64,000 nucleotides of DNA from positions 1 to 64,000 of the forward strand of contig JAJFGF010000062.1 of the NCBI GenBank assembly GCA_021776245.1, in the 5' to 3' direction. Origin of the DNA: Hyphococcus sp. (GTDB lineage: Bacteria > Pseudomonadota > Alphaproteobacteria > Caulobacterales > Parvularculaceae). Shown in pieces: positions 1-10,013 of the stretch. A program made the translations under genes and the position numbers. Numbering within the stretch: the stretch's first letter is position 1; every line of letters begins with the position of its first letter. The notes under the pieces were generated by a model. It did not search any database. It was given only the letters and a program-made list of their open reading frames with translations, and was not told the DNA's origin.

Positions 1-129
1 TGGCGCGCCCTTTATGACCGCTTGAGGCAAGCCGGAAAACCACACAAACTCGCCGCCATCGCTGTCGTCAGGCACATCATTGAAACCATCAACGCCATGT
101 TACGCGACGGCAAAATGTTCTATGCATGA
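1..129 (+). mobile_element. IS110-family transposase, C-terminal fragment (cut by window edge)
   Basis: The first 42 codons are open in frame 1 and end at TGA (127-129). They encode a C-terminus with LYDRLRQAGKPHKLA near the start and NAMLRDGKMFY at the end. This wording is typical of the very end of IS110/IS116/IS902 transposases, whose C-terminal domain carries the catalytic serine further upstream, outside the window. IS110 elements lack long terminal inverted repeats, so no right end can be drawn from sequence alone. Whether the element is intact cannot be judged from here. Confidence 0.75.
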
Positions 130-192
130 CACAGTTGCTGAGGCGCCATCGGCAGCGTCGCGAGCCTCGAAGGATGGACGCAGGCGCTTACA

Positions 193-1446
193 TTACGCAC
201 AGCGCATTTTCTTGAGGCAATTATTATAGACCCCGGCGAAGCCCCGCATCAAAATGCGCGTTGCCGGCGATAAATGCCGCGTATAGACCGCTTCATATTC
301 AATGACGCGATGACATCCGCGCAAGTGCTTGAAGCGCGGCACGCTGGTGCTGAGATTAACGGTCAGCCCTTCCGCCTCCCCTTTGCGAAGCGTCGAGGCC
401 ACCAGCATCCGGTAAAGGCCGGCTTTTTTGGGCGCCGCCAGGTCATAACCGCAGGTCCCCACATTAACGCCGAGCGCGTCTTCATAGGAAACCACAAAGC
501 CCCTTATCGCGCCTTCATCCTCGATCATGAAAAAATCCAGAAACCCCGAATTACAGCACAGATCCATCCAGCGCCGGTTGAGCGCCGTGTTCATCTGCGT
601 GTGTTTTTCAATATAGAGCGATTGATAAAGCCGTTCGCATTCCCCGGCCTGAAGCTGCGTCAGCCGGTTTGCATAATATGTTTTGAGTTTGGTCTTTCTC
701 AAAAGATTCTGATCGGCCCTGAAATTTTTTGTGCGCGGCGATTGCGGCGAGCGGAAATGCATGAAGCGGAATTTTACAAAATCAAAGCCTTGATCGCGCA
801 AAATTGGCGCAACGTCCGTGGGGTCGCTTTCCGGAATGCTTTTCACCACGATCATATGGCCGGGATAAGCCGCCGTGAAATAATCGATAAAGGCGCGCAT
901 ATTTTCCCTTGAAAAGCGCGGCGTCGGATTATTGGTGAGCCACCAGTTATTGAGGGTAATCAGCCGCTCAAACCTTGCGGCCCTGCCGATGGCGCCGAGG
1001 ACAAAGTCCGAGGCCGGCGCCCGCACCCGCCCGTCGCTTTTCCGGTATAAAAGCCGCGCATAATCGACCCAGCAGGTTTTCGGCGACACCGGAAACACGG
1101 TTTCGGCCTTGTCCGTCACCGTAAACGGCAGCGCACAACCGCGATGGACGATCAGGCCATAGGTCATGTCCTCCGGCGCGTTGGAGATATAATGACGGAC
1201 GCCGTCTTTCACCATCGCCGCTGCATAGGCGAGTTGCGGCGGCGTCAGGTTGTTGACCGCGCGGGTGTCAAGCGTATCGATCGTTTCGCGGTCATAGACG
1301 ACGCAATTATCGCCGGCGCCGCTCTGCGCATCGCTGCGTATGCGATCTTCTGTGGGGCGCGCCTCACAGACCGGCGGCGGCCATTCGGGAATTGCGAAAC
1401 GCGCGAGCGTCGGCGCCGCGGCTTGCGGCGCATCTGTGTCCGGCAT
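193..1446 (-). CDS. GNAT/FemAB-like acyltransferase-fold protein, function unknown
   Basis: A 417-residue soluble protein with no signal peptide or membrane segment. The C-terminal half has the feel of a GNAT or FemAB fold: FVVSYEDALGVNVGTCGYD followed by GLYRMLVASTLRKGEAEGL resembles the acyl-CoA binding strand and helix, and the last 60 residues are basic. The N-terminal 200 residues are not recognised. The ATG start has a GGAG about 6 bases upstream. It lies between an IS110 remnant and a gene-poor stretch, reading toward the IS, so it may belong to accessory DNA. No substrate can be named; an amino-acyl or N-acyl transferase is a guess. Confidence 0.6.
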   Translation of the reverse strand: MPDTDAPQAAAPTLARFAIPEWPPPVCEARPTEDRIRSDAQSGAGDNCVVYDRETIDTLDTRAVNNLTPPQLAYAAAMVKDGVRHYISNAPEDMTYGLIVHRGCALPFTVTDKAETVFPVSPKTCWVDYARLLYRKSDGRVRAPASDFVLGAIGRAARFERLITLNNWWLTNNPTPRFSRENMRAFIDYFTAAYPGHMIVVKSIPESDPTDVAPILRDQGFDFVKFRFMHFRSPQSPRTKNFRADQNLLRKTKLKTYYANRLTQLQAGECERLYQSLYIEKHTQMNTALNRRWMDLCCNSGFLDFFMIEDEGAIRGFVVSYEDALGVNVGTCGYDLAAPKKAGLYRMLVASTLRKGEAEGLTVNLSTSVPRFKHLRGCHRVIEYEAVYTRHLSPATRILMRGFAGVYNNCLKKMRCA

Positions 1447-1980
1447 TGACGTCTCCGTGCCTTGGGGAAGGCCCCCTCGGGAATCCGGACGTCGCTAAAC
1501 CGCGATGCTTGCACAACGGGGCGCGGCTTTTAGCGCGCGGACGCGCCTGGACAGCACCGCACCGTCCGGCCCCGGACGAAATATGAGGGGCGGCAGGCAA
1601 CGAAAAGTCAATGCGGGATCAAAGTTCCGCAAGCATCTCAAAACGGGGTTAGCGACGCCCCGCCCACATGCGTGTGGGTCACCGGCAAGATTTCCAGATT
1701 TACTGAACAAGATCAAGCTTTATTTGGCGAGACACAACAAGACGGCGCCGCGGGAACAAGCGCCGCCCGGCGGCTGTTCGCGGCCGGGCCGCCCAGTTGA
1801 GCAAAAAACACAATATATAGATCGGTAAATTCGAGTTGGCGCCAGAGCGGGAACAAGCAATAATGCGTAAAACAGCACGTTTAATCACAACGCTGACAGC
1901 ATAGTAAAAAGGATATGTGATTTATATTTGAAGTGGCAATATCAAAGCCCAGGGCGGTTTAACGCAGAGGAGCCGAAAAA
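1447..1980. other. Gene-poor stretch between GNAT-like gene and small CDS
   Basis: About 530 bases without a convincing gene. Short overlapping open frames exist on both strands, but none has a ribosome site or recognisable protein character. It must hold the promoters of the two divergent neighbours; the last 100 bases are AT-rich. No hairpin terminator is apparent. Confidence 0.5.
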
Positions 1981-2325
1981 ATGAGCGATCAGAAACCCGA
2001 TATCGCGGTGGTCCACATTCGAGGGAAAAAACACGACAAGCTGGTCAAACCGACGACGGTGAAGATGGGGCACGGAATACATCCCTATCGTATTCAATGG
2101 AAAAATACGAACAGCAGCGATGCTGTCATTCAGATTGATGAGGACGATTGGAAAGAGACATTTTGCGAGCCTTATCCCGGCGACATTGCGGTTGCTGACG
2201 ATAACAGCAGCCCGGTTTACGATTTATTGCGCGCGGGAAAGCGGGACGACCAGAAATTCACCTATCAGATTACGGTTGGCAAAACGATTGTCGCCAATCT
2301 CGAAATCGATACAAAGAAAAATTAG
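1981..2325 (+). CDS. Small hypothetical protein (114 aa), predicted beta-rich
   Basis: The reading frame starts at ATG after a clear GAGGAG about 7 bases upstream and encodes 114 residues. It is hydrophilic, without signal peptide or membrane segment. Alternating hydrophobic residues (YRIQWKNTNSSDAVIQI, KFTYQITVGKTIVANLEI) suggest a single beta-sandwich domain. The style resembles the small proteins in the cluster at 20.3-24.8 kb, but I see no alignable motif. Function not recognised. No partner gene follows within 600 bases. Confidence 0.6.
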   Translation: MSDQKPDIAVVHIRGKKHDKLVKPTTVKMGHGIHPYRIQWKNTNSSDAVIQIDEDDWKETFCEPYPGDIAVADDNSSPVYDLLRAGKRDDQKFTYQITVGKTIVANLEIDTKKN

Positions 2326-2922
2326 GGCTGCCCTCGTTTCATCATACTGTTGCGACAAATCCCGTTGATAACTGTTCTTCCGGGTCCGGCGGGTCCTGTA
2401 ATGCGCAGCGGTTTGGCAAGAAGAGGCGGCGCACACGCTATTGTTTGACCGCCTTCGCGCTCGGACGAGCGGGTATTTGTTTGCTGCAGCGTTTTGTCTG
2501 TTTAATCCCTGGAAAGAACGCCCGGCCGGACAGGCGGCGAAGCGCCGAAAACCGGACGTTCCAGCATCCTGCAACGAACGGATTGACAGCCTCATAAACC
2601 GGTTGCTCAGCTCAAATGAGCGATGATGCAGCGGCGATCATAACTGCGCCTGCTTGCGATACGCGTTGATTTTCTCGCGCGGCGCCTTCATTTTCCTGGT
2701 CAACCAAAAATCATGTATGTTCATATGACCCAAACCAAAAGCCGTTTTCTCAAAACGTGATTGAGATAAATTAAATTCAACCCTCATAATATTTGATCAG
2801 AAAGTATTTATCCGTGCGCCCGTCATGTGGCATTATTGGCCTTCGAATCTATGTTCGGATACACTTTGGCAGGCTGTCCTGTTTTCCGGGAACGCTTCAG
2901 TCTCCCTTACGAGGACAGGTAT
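2326..2922. other. Long untranslated stretch upstream of FG-GAP gene
   Basis: Roughly 600 bases with no supportable gene. A small plus-strand frame at 2441-2626 lacks a ribosome site and family resemblance. The right part (2755-2810) is AT-rich and holds a promoter candidate for the next gene. Confidence 0.5.
2761..2790 (+). promoter_or_regulatory. Candidate sigma-70 promoter for FG-GAP gene
   Basis: TTGAGA at 2761-2766 and CATAAT at 2785-2790 are separated by 18 bases in an AT-rich stretch, giving a leader of about 125 bases to the chosen start at 2923. Confidence 0.4.
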
Positions 2923-4188
2923 ATGATAAGTTTTTTTAGTCTGTATTCGAATGGAAACCGTTGCCTGTTGGCCCTGGCCAGCCTGTTTTTGTTTATTGCT
3001 ATTCCGGCTTGTGCGGCGACACCGGTCGAGCAGGAAAAGCTTCTCGCCGGTGATGGGGCGCCCGACGATTTCTTCGGTTACAGCGTTGCCCTCTCGGGCG
3101 ACACCGCATTGATTGGGGCCTTTAAAGATGATGACGGCGTGATGGGCGTTGATGCGGGATCGGCCTATGTATTCACGCGCGCCGGAAACACATGGCGCCA
3201 GCAGGCCAAACTCACCGCCATCGACGGCGCCGCGAACGATACCTTTGGCGGCAACGTTGCACTTTCCGGCGATACCGCGGTGATCGGCGCCATTCGCGAC
3301 GACGACAAGGGCGATAATTCGGGTTCCGCCTATGTGTTCATCCGCTCCGGAAGCGCCTGGAGTCAGCAGGCCAAGCTCACCGCCGCCGACACCGCAGCGG
3401 GCGACGCCTTCGGCCAGAGCATTGCGCTCTCCGGCGACACCGTCGTGGTCGGGGCCCCCCATGATGACGACAAGGGCGATGATTCGGGCTCGGTCTATGT
3501 GTTCACCCGCGCCGGGACGGCATGGAGCCAGCAGGCCAAGCTCACGGCCGCCGATGGCGCGGAGGGCGACGTCTTCGGCATCGACGTCGCCCTCTCCGGT
3601 GACACCATCCTGGTCGGGGCCGACCTGAATGATGAAAAAGCCCTGAATGCGGGCGCGGTGTATGTCTACACGCGCTCTGGAAGCGGCTGGCGCCAGCAGG
3701 CGAAACTTACCGCTGCGGACGGTGCAGAGACCGATATTTTCGGCGTCAGGGTCGCTCTGTCCGGCGACACCGCCTTAATCTCGGCGCGCCGGGATGACGA
3801 TGACGTCATGGGCGTTGATGCGGGTTCGGCCTATATCTTCATCCGTACAGGAACGACGTGGCGCCAGCAGGCAAAACTCACCGCCCCTGACGGCGCAGCC
3901 GATGACAGGTTTGGCCGCAGCGTCGCCCTTGCCGGCGACACCGCTGTGATTGGCGCCATGTTTCAAGACGACAACGGCGATAATTCCGGTTCCGCCTATG
4001 TATTCACCCGCGCCGGCAATATCTGGAGCCATCAGACCAAGCTTACCGCCGCCGATGGCGCGGCTGACGATGTCTTCGGTTGGAGCGTCGCGCTGTCTGG
4101 CGACACCGCCGTGATCGGAGCCACGCGCAATGACGACAAAGGCAATGACTCGGGTTCGGCCTATATATTTGATATCGACCGTGACTAG
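2923..4188 (+). CDS. Secreted seven-repeat FG-GAP (integrin-like) protein
   Basis: A 421-residue exported protein. The chosen ATG at 2923 has GAGG upstream and puts a signal peptide at the very N-terminus, with probable cleavage after IPACA. An in-frame start at 2827 would add 32 residues ahead of the signal and is unlikely. The mature protein is seven tandem repeats of about 55 residues. Each carries a core like [16 protein letters not shown], an Asp-rich loop (DDDKGD-S-GSAYVF) and a W-x-QQ-AKLTA link. This is the FG-GAP repeat family, expected to close as a seven-bladed beta-propeller; the Asp-rich loops probably bind calcium. Repeats are highly alike, implying recent internal duplication or homogenisation. 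Ligand unknown; adhesion or surface binding is inferred. Confidence 0.85.
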   Translation: MISFFSLYSNGNRCLLALASLFLFIAIPACAATPVEQEKLLAGDGAPDDFFGYSVALSGDTALIGAFKDDDGVMGVDAGSAYVFTRAGNTWRQQAKLTAIDGAANDTFGGNVALSGDTAVIGAIRDDDKGDNSGSAYVFIRSGSAWSQQAKLTAADTAAGDAFGQSIALSGDTVVVGAPHDDDKGDDSGSVYVFTRAGTAWSQQAKLTAADGAEGDVFGIDVALSGDTILVGADLNDEKALNAGAVYVYTRSGSGWRQQAKLTAADGAETDIFGVRVALSGDTALISARRDDDDVMGVDAGSAYIFIRTGTTWRQQAKLTAPDGAADDRFGRSVALAGDTAVIGAMFQDDNGDNSGSAYVFTRAGNIWSHQTKLTAADGAADDVFGWSVALSGDTAVIGATRNDDKGNDSGSAYIFDIDRD

Positions 4189-4421
4189 GATGCAGACCCG
4201 GTTGATCGGCGCCGCGTCAGCTTTCATGAGACCTTGGGGAAGTTTTCTGACCAGAATAATGCTGCAAGCCGACCTTTTGGCTGGCGAATACCAGTCCAGC
4301 ATTTACCCCGCGGATTCAAAGGCGGAAACGAACGCATGTATATTCGGCGGGTTCACACCTATCGTGATTTTCGCACTGCATCATTTTCAGAAACATCCGT
4401 ATCGCACCAGATAGGCGCGCG

Positions 4422-4535
4422 TCCTCACCTCGCCTTACGCACCGCCAGCTCAAGCGCTTGCAAAAACCGCGACCAGTCCTTTTTGGAAATGACGGCCCGG
4501 CGCCGGAGGTTTCACCCGTATCGCGCAAGTCCCGG
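4422..4535 (-). pseudogene. Decayed copy of the yaiI 3' end
   Basis: This stretch aligns with the last ~110 bases of the yaiI gene (7274-7387), including the stop region. The peptide LRDTGETSGAGPSFPK mirrors [16 protein letters not shown] of the intact protein. A one-base deletion in an A-run then shifts the frame, although the downstream bases still match (GGTGCGTAAGGCG). It is a non-coding tail fragment in the same orientation as yaiI, 2.7 kb beyond it, with the secreted-protein gene 4544-7012 lying between the two copies. Confidence 0.75.
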
Positions 4536-4543
4536 CGGCGCCC

Positions 4544-7012
4544 TCAAGGCTCCACCTTTCCAAGCACCATTCGATAGGCGCGCATATTGTCAACATAGCC
4601 GTTTGCGATCCAGAAAGTTTCGTCGTCCACCGGATCAACAGTCACGGTCGCATAATCGAGAAATGCGCCCAGCGGACTGACGGGAATATTGTCGCCGTCA
4701 AATTCAGGCGGCAAAGGCGCTTGACCTTTTATCAATGTGGCCGGGCTCCGAGGCATGGACTCGTCGGCATACCAGATCGAATAGCCGGCATCGGGGGTAT
4801 TGAGGCCCGGCGGCGGCGTTTTAATCGGGTAGCGTATGTAACTCACCAGCACGTCGCCATTCTTGTTCACCGCCAGCGCCGGCCGTTCATATGAATAAAT
4901 GATGTCGCGAGACGCGCCGGATTTGTATTTTCCGAAATAATGGTCCACGCGGAAGCCCTGGCTTGCATTTTTGGATGTGACAATTTTATTGTTCACAATA
5001 GACACCGGCGCGCGCACATAAGACACATTAAGGCATTTGTCGCAGTCGGGCGCCGGATCGATATAGGCTGACTTGACGAAATGCAGATATCCGTCCCGAT
5101 AGGCGATGGGAAAGCGAATATGAACGTTCAGTTGCGTTGAGATCACGGGCGGTTTTTGAAAACGCGCAGTTGGCGCCGCGAACGCAAATATTCTCATATT
5201 AACCAGGCCTGGTTGGCCGGCGACAAGGAGCGTGTGTCCGTCCAGCCCGCCGCCATAATGATCCGGCAGCAAAACACGTCTGTGCCCGTTCACATCGCCC
5301 TTGTGAAAGTTGAAATAGGAGGGGCGCGCATTGCCTTCGCGCAGTTCCTTCAGGGAAAACACGGTGGCCACAGGCCCGTCCGGCATCGTATCGCCCTTAT
5401 GGGCGATAACGAAATTGTCGCCGCTAAGGGTCGCCCAGGGAAAATCGCGGTAGTTGTTGTCTTTTATGACATAGGTATAGAATCCGTCGCGAGGGTCTTC
5501 GGTGCGGGAAATTGCAAAGACAATGTGACGCCTCGCCATGTCGCAATTCTCGTCGGTGTCTACTTCGTCGCCCTTTGCCTTTGATTTGTCATATCTGCAT
5601 TTTTTATCCTTGATTCTTTTGGGTTGGTCCGGGTCGAGATAGATATCGGTCCACAACACATTGCGGATGGCGCCGAGAACAATAAATCTGTCGCCCTCGA
5701 CGTCAAAATAGGTGCGAAGATCATAAACTTCGGCCACGCACAAACGTTCTCCGCTCCGCGTTTGCGGTAACGTTTCGTCGTTGCAGTTGTTCAGCCCGTT
5801 AAAACTGTTGACATTGACGGTGCGCCTTGCGGTCGGTTCGACGAAATCTGCAAAAAGCCTGTACCCTGACAGACTGAAGTCGGCGCCGAATCTCAGCCGT
5901 TTGCCCTGTTTGTCAAAAAGTTCAATGTCGCCCTGCTGAGAGGTCAAAACGAAATTGCGCCCCGCCGCAACCATAGGGTCTTTGTTGCCGATGGTCGGAA
6001 AATAGACGCCGGACGGTCCCGGCGTTTCGTCAACTCCCGTCAATATTGTTTGGCCATCGGCCAGGCCGCTTTCCACCTGCGAATAAGGTTCCTGATAGAA
6101 ATCGTCGTCATCATCCAGTCCCGCGCTGACGCCGCCGCCGGTGCGCTCCAGATTCCGGTCGCGATCCGCCGCGCCCGCTTCGATAACGGCGCCTGTCGAA
6201 CTGCTTGCATTTCCCTTGTCAACCGGCGCCGCCACAATCGGCCCGTCACTGGCGCCTGATTCTATGCGGCCGCGTGCAGGGCCGGCGGAACCTCGGGCGG
6301 GCGAAGAACAGGTGTTCTTTACTGCAGCCACAGCGCTCGAAGGACCGCCAAAGGACGAGCGCAGCGTGAGATGCTGGGCGTATGGTTGATGCGCGATTGC
6401 AGCATCCAGCTTGTCGGGCGTTCCGGCCGACATGAAACCGTTTTTGTACCAGACGTAAGTCACGTTGTTTCCGGAGGTCGCCATATCGAGCACGTCGTCG
6501 GCGCCGTAACCACGCGCAAGCGCATATCGCCTGGGCGCCTTTTCGGCGCCCAGACCGGTTGGGGTTCCAACTGAATATGTACAATCTTTATACCATGCCG
6601 TTACATTGCCGGCGCCGCTGACGCTGACGCCCACGATGTCGGCGGGTGTTTGCCATGGTTGCGGCAGGCTGAACGCTTGCGGCGCATGATAGGCGTCGAG
6701 ATCGCGACTTGTTCCTTCGGAGACTGTGCCGTCGGCGTACCAGGCAAATACGTGGTTCGTCGTATTCGAGATCGCCATTGCAACAATGTCTGTATGCAGT
6801 TTTCCTGCGGCGGGCGAATATGCGTATGGTGTTCTGTGAATGTCCAGATTGCCGGGTGAACCCGATGCAGCGAATCCGTCTTGATACCAGGCAAAAGCGT
6901 GATCATTTGAACCGGCGATTCCGATCCCCGCAACGGCTGTGTCAACTTCCGCATGTGCGCTGGTCGCGCCGGTAAAAATCAACGCAATAAGCGCGTGTTT
7001 ATGAAAACGCAT
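4544..7012 (-). CDS. Large secreted repeat/beta-propeller-like protein
   Basis: An 822-residue exported protein. The ATG at 7012 follows GGGGAGA and begins a good signal peptide (MRFHKHALIALIFTGATSAHA). The longer frame upstream to 7204 is rejected. Residues ~25-270 contain about four repeats with a core HVFAWYADGTVSEGT or similar (F/V-x-WY-x-DG or WYKNG), each preceded by a D-I/V-V-x-M-A-x-S strand; these look like propeller blades. A low-complexity, Gly/Ser/Ala- and Asp-rich linker (~270-370) follows. The rest (~380-822) resembles a large propeller-like domain with several Cys pairs. No catalytic motif is recognised. It sits between the intact yaiI and a decayed yaiI tail, so it is probably acquired cargo. 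Confidence 0.65.
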   Translation of the reverse strand: MRFHKHALIALIFTGATSAHAEVDTAVAGIGIAGSNDHAFAWYQDGFAASGSPGNLDIHRTPYAYSPAAGKLHTDIVAMAISNTTNHVFAWYADGTVSEGTSRDLDAYHAPQAFSLPQPWQTPADIVGVSVSGAGNVTAWYKDCTYSVGTPTGLGAEKAPRRYALARGYGADDVLDMATSGNNVTYVWYKNGFMSAGTPDKLDAAIAHQPYAQHLTLRSSFGGPSSAVAAVKNTCSSPARGSAGPARGRIESGASDGPIVAAPVDKGNASSSTGAVIEAGAADRDRNLERTGGGVSAGLDDDDDFYQEPYSQVESGLADGQTILTGVDETPGPSGVYFPTIGNKDPMVAAGRNFVLTSQQGDIELFDKQGKRLRFGADFSLSGYRLFADFVEPTARRTVNVNSFNGLNNCNDETLPQTRSGERLCVAEVYDLRTYFDVEGDRFIVLGAIRNVLWTDIYLDPDQPKRIKDKKCRYDKSKAKGDEVDTDENCDMARRHIVFAISRTEDPRDGFYTYVIKDNNYRDFPWATLSGDNFVIAHKGDTMPDGPVATVFSLKELREGNARPSYFNFHKGDVNGHRRVLLPDHYGGGLDGHTLLVAGQPGLVNMRIFAFAAPTARFQKPPVISTQLNVHIRFPIAYRDGYLHFVKSAYIDPAPDCDKCLNVSYVRAPVSIVNNKIVTSKNASQGFRVDHYFGKYKSGASRDIIYSYERPALAVNKNGDVLVSYIRYPIKTPPPGLNTPDAGYSIWYADESMPRSPATLIKGQAPLPPEFDGDNIPVSPLGAFLDYATVTVDPVDDETFWIANGYVDNMRAYRMVLGKVEP

Positions 7013-7276
7013 TGTTTTATTCTCCCCTGGTCCCAAACGGGCGTCTTGCTGTGTACTGGAAAAACAGAGCCTGATTGCGGGTACATTCAACCCACGAAAT
7101 TGACGCTCGACAAATGCAGCTCTTGCATGGAACGCATGAAACGCAAATCCTAGCATTTCTGCGGTTTGTTTGATACAGGTCTCGCGGAATTTTCTTTCAG
7201 GCACATGTCCGGCTTGTCCGGCGACTTTGCCGTTGCGGAACCGGGCGCCGCCTTAGGGCGTGTGTCTTGTCACTCC

Positions 7277-7729
7277 TCACCCCGCCTTACGCACCGCATT
7301 TTCCAGCGCTTCCAGAAACCGCGAGCGGTCTTTTTTTGAGAACGAAGGCCCGGCGCCGGAAATCTCGCCCATATCGCGCAAATCCCGCGAAAGCGCGCGC
7401 ATCGCAAGGCCCGTTCCGATATTATCGGCGGTAAAGGGCTTGCCACTCGCGCCGATCACTTGCGCGCCGGCTTTCAGACAACGCTCCGCCAGCGGAATAT
7501 CGCTGGTGACGACAATATCGCTGGCGCCTGCCTCGTCGGCTATCCAGTCGTCGGCGGCGTCAAAACCGTCCGAAACGATGACCCGGCGCACATCGAGCCC
7601 CATGGGCAGGCGCATGGGCGCGTTTGACACAAAATGGATCGTCAGGCCGTGACGGTCGGCGACTTTCACCGCCTCTTCCTTTACGGGGCAGGCGTCGGCG
7701 TCCACATAGATGTTTGGCGCATTTTTCAT
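7277..7729 (-). CDS. yaiI: YaiI/YqxD family protein (DUF188)
   Basis: A 150-residue protein with the N-terminal signature [11 protein letters not shown] and the central [16 protein letters not shown], both diagnostic of the YaiI/YqxD (DUF188) family, which has a PIN-like fold with conserved acidic residues (Asp10, Asp12 and Asp of SDIPLA). The biochemical role of the family is not firmly established; nuclease activity is inferred from fold. Length is normal for the family. It is divergent from glpK, with about 75 bases between them. A decayed copy of its 3' end lies at 4422-4535. Confidence 0.9.
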   Translation of the reverse strand: MKNAPNIYVDADACPVKEEAVKVADRHGLTIHFVSNAPMRLPMGLDVRRVIVSDGFDAADDWIADEAGASDIVVTSDIPLAERCLKAGAQVIGASGKPFTADNIGTGLAMRALSRDLRDMGEISGAGPSFSKKDRSRFLEALENAVRKAG

Positions 7730-7803
7730 TAAGGCGAATTCACGTTAAGCTCAGTTACAAACGGCGTTATCAGATAACAATGTCCGAGGCCATAGAGACT
7801 CAA

Positions 7804-9297
7804 ATGACTGAAATTGAAAATCCATGCATTCTCGCCATTGACCAGGGCACGACGTCAAGCCGCGCAATCGTCTTTGACCATGCCGGCAAGATTGTCGCGG
7901 TCGCGCAACGCGAATTCGCCCAGCATTTCCCGAAGGACGGCTGGGTTGAGCATGACCCGGAAGATATCTGGCGGACGGTGCTGGACGTTTCGCGCGAGGC
8001 CTATGCGGCGGCGGAAAAAACCGGCGGCGAGATCGCCTGTATCGGCATCACCAATCAGCGTGAGACAACGATATTGTGGGACCGCGCCAGCGGCGCGCCC
8101 GTCCATAACGCCATTGTCTGGCAGGACCGGCGCACGGCGAATATTTGCAAAGCGTTGCGCGACGCAGGCCATGAAGCCGATATTGCCGCGCGCACGGGCC
8201 TTGTCCTCGATCCTTATTTTTCCGCATCGAAGGCCGCGTGGATTCTGGATCATGTGGAAGGCGCAAGGGCCCGCGCCGAAGCCGGTGAGATTTGTTTTGG
8301 AACCGTTGACAGTTTTTTGATCTGGCGACTCACCGGCGGCGCGTCGCACGTGACCGATGCGACCAACGCCAGCCGCACCTCGCTTTATAATATTCATGAC
8401 AATATCTGGGATGCGACGCTGACGGAACATTTCCGCGTGCCGCGCGCGTGCCTGCCGGAAGTCCTGGATTGCGCCGCCGGTTTCGGCATGAGCGACCCTG
8501 AAATTTTTGGCCGGCCGATTCCCATATCTGGCGTTGCCGGCGACCAACAGGCGGCGGCCATCGGCCAGGCGTGTTTTGATCCCGGCGATATCAAAAGCAC
8601 CTATGGCACCGGCTGTTTTGTCCTGGCGCATACGGGCGGCAAGGCGCTGGCGTCGAAAAATAAACTGCTGACGACCATCGCCTATCGCCTCAATGGCAAA
8701 ACTTCCTACGCCCTTGAAGGATCGATTTTCATTGCCGGCGCCGCCATTCAGTGGCTGCGCGATGAATTGGGGATCATCAAAGACGCGGGCGAGACCGCGG
8801 CGCTGGCGGAATCAATCGACAGCAATGAAGGCGTTTATCTTGTCCCGGCCTTTACCGGATTGGGCGCGCCGCACTGGGCGCCCGATGCCCGCGGCGCGAT
8901 CTATGGCCTGACGCGCGCCGCCGGACGCGCGCATCTTGCGCGCGCCGCTCTTGAAGCGGTGGTTTATCAGACGGCGGATCTCATGAGTGCGATGGCCCGC
9001 GACGGCGTGACGCCGAAATGTTTGCGCGTCGATGGCGGCATGATCGCCAATGACTGGGCGATGCAGTTTCTCGCCGACATTCTCGATCTTCCCATCGAAC
9101 GCCCGCGCGTGATGGAAACAACCGCGCTCGGCGCCGCTTATCTTGCCGGATTACAGGCTGGCATTTTTGAATCGACCGAAGAAATCGCCGAGCGCTGGCG
9201 CCTCGATGCGCGCTTTCAGCCGGCCATGGCGGCGAAGATGCGCGCGAAAAATCTGAGCGGGTGGGCGGCGGCGTTAAAGCGGACGCTGAGTGAGTGA
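7804..9297 (+). CDS. glpK: Glycerol kinase
   Basis: The product phosphorylates glycerol to sn-glycerol-3-phosphate with ATP, in the cytoplasm. FGGY-family signatures are clear: [15 protein letters not shown] at the N-terminus, [29 protein letters not shown], and [16 protein letters not shown]. From ATG 7804 the protein is 497 residues, the usual length; an in-frame ATG at 7780 would add 8. Neither has a strong ribosome site. No glpF or glpD is next to it. The 3' end matters for local history: three remnants of glpK tails, all in the same orientation, lie downstream at 10312, 13646 and 14234, suggesting repeated insertion events at this gene end. Confidence 0.95.
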   Translation: MTEIENPCILAIDQGTTSSRAIVFDHAGKIVAVAQREFAQHFPKDGWVEHDPEDIWRTVLDVSREAYAAAEKTGGEIACIGITNQRETTILWDRASGAPVHNAIVWQDRRTANICKALRDAGHEADIAARTGLVLDPYFSASKAAWILDHVEGARARAEAGEICFGTVDSFLIWRLTGGASHVTDATNASRTSLYNIHDNIWDATLTEHFRVPRACLPEVLDCAAGFGMSDPEIFGRPIPISGVAGDQQAAAIGQACFDPGDIKSTYGTGCFVLAHTGGKALASKNKLLTTIAYRLNGKTSYALEGSIFIAGAAIQWLRDELGIIKDAGETAALAESIDSNEGVYLVPAFTGLGAPHWAPDARGAIYGLTRAAGRAHLARAALEAVVYQTADLMSAMARDGVTPKCLRVDGGMIANDWAMQFLADILDLPIERPRVMETTALGAAYLAGLQAGIFESTEEIAERWRLDARFQPAMAAKMRAKNLSGWAAALKRTLSE

Positions 9298-9347
9298 TGC
9301 AGAGATAATCCGAAACGGTTTTGGGTCCTGAACAAAGGAGGCGCTTT

Positions 9348-9797
9348 ATGAAAACAGCAATGATTGTATTCCTGCTAAGTTCCGCCATGTGTGGCAGCGC
9401 AACAGCGCAGACCGCAGACGAACAGGCGATCGCACAAACCTACAATGAATGGGTCGCTGTCACGAATGACAAGGACATCGATCGCTGGGTTGCTTTTCTT
9501 GCTCCTGATGCGCTGTTTCTTCCGCCGGACAGTAAAGCGCTCAATACCCATGATGATATTCGTCAATATTATCTGACGCTATTTGCCGACCCCCATTGGA
9601 ACATCGCCTGCCAACAACTGGACGTTGAGATTGCAAAATCTGGCGATATGGCGTGGGCGACGGGAACATGTGAAGCGACATTTACCGGCGCCGATGGCGA
9701 CAAGGCGCGCGGCGCGAGCAAATGGGCGAAAGTCTGGCTAAAACAACCCGGCGGCGACTGGAGATGTCGAATGAACACCTGGAACGTCAAGCCCTAA
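9348..9797 (+). CDS. Secreted SnoaL/DUF4440-like protein
   Basis: A 149-residue protein. ATG 9348 has AAAGGAGG at ideal spacing and starts a signal peptide ending near GSATAQ. The mature part fits the SnoaL/DUF4440 (NTF2-like) cone fold: an early helix with AIAQTYNEWVAVTNDKDIDR, then FLAPDALFLPPD and a closing strand WRCRMNTWNVKP. Members range from isomerases to proteins of unknown role, and catalytic residues cannot be assigned here. It is the first gene after glpK and precedes a decayed stretch, so it may be cargo. Confidence 0.75.
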   Translation: MKTAMIVFLLSSAMCGSATAQTADEQAIAQTYNEWVAVTNDKDIDRWVAFLAPDALFLPPDSKALNTHDDIRQYYLTLFADPHWNIACQQLDVEIAKSGDMAWATGTCEATFTGADGDKARGASKWAKVWLKQPGGDWRCRMNTWNVKP

Positions 9798-9836
9798 CTG
9801 CATGCGGCATAAGTCAGCGCGCCAGAGAAAATTTTC

Positions 9837-10013
9837 ATGAGAAACTTCGCAACCACCGTTAGCTTTTTCTTGATGCCGCTAAGCGCCAACGCCAAAACAA
9901 CCGCCGACGCCTCGATTGATGACGCCCCAGCGATCCGCCATGTGGCAGCCGAACATATTGCGGGCTGGCGCGACAGCAATTATTTCACGCTTTATAAAAG
10001 CAACAGCGAATGA
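9837..10013 (+). pseudogene. Short signal-peptide ORF, probable gene remnant
   Basis: An ATG-started 58-codon frame has a possible signal peptide (MRNFATTVSFFLMPLSANA) and then HVAAEHIAGWRDSNYFTLYK before a stop. The opening looks like a second small secreted protein, but the downstream bases to about 10260 keep scattered coding-like phrases in other frames. It is read as a frameshifted or truncated gene rather than a functional 58-residue protein. Confidence 0.35.

Noticed and set aside
1934-1948. Sigma-54-like TGGCAAT-ATCA-AAGC before the 114-aa gene
   Set aside because: Both the -24 (ACG to AAT) and -12 (TTGC to AAGC) elements are off consensus, unlike the site at 23491.
7855-8631. Minus-strand frame opposite glpK
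   Set aside because: Antisense to glycerol kinase, no ribosome site.
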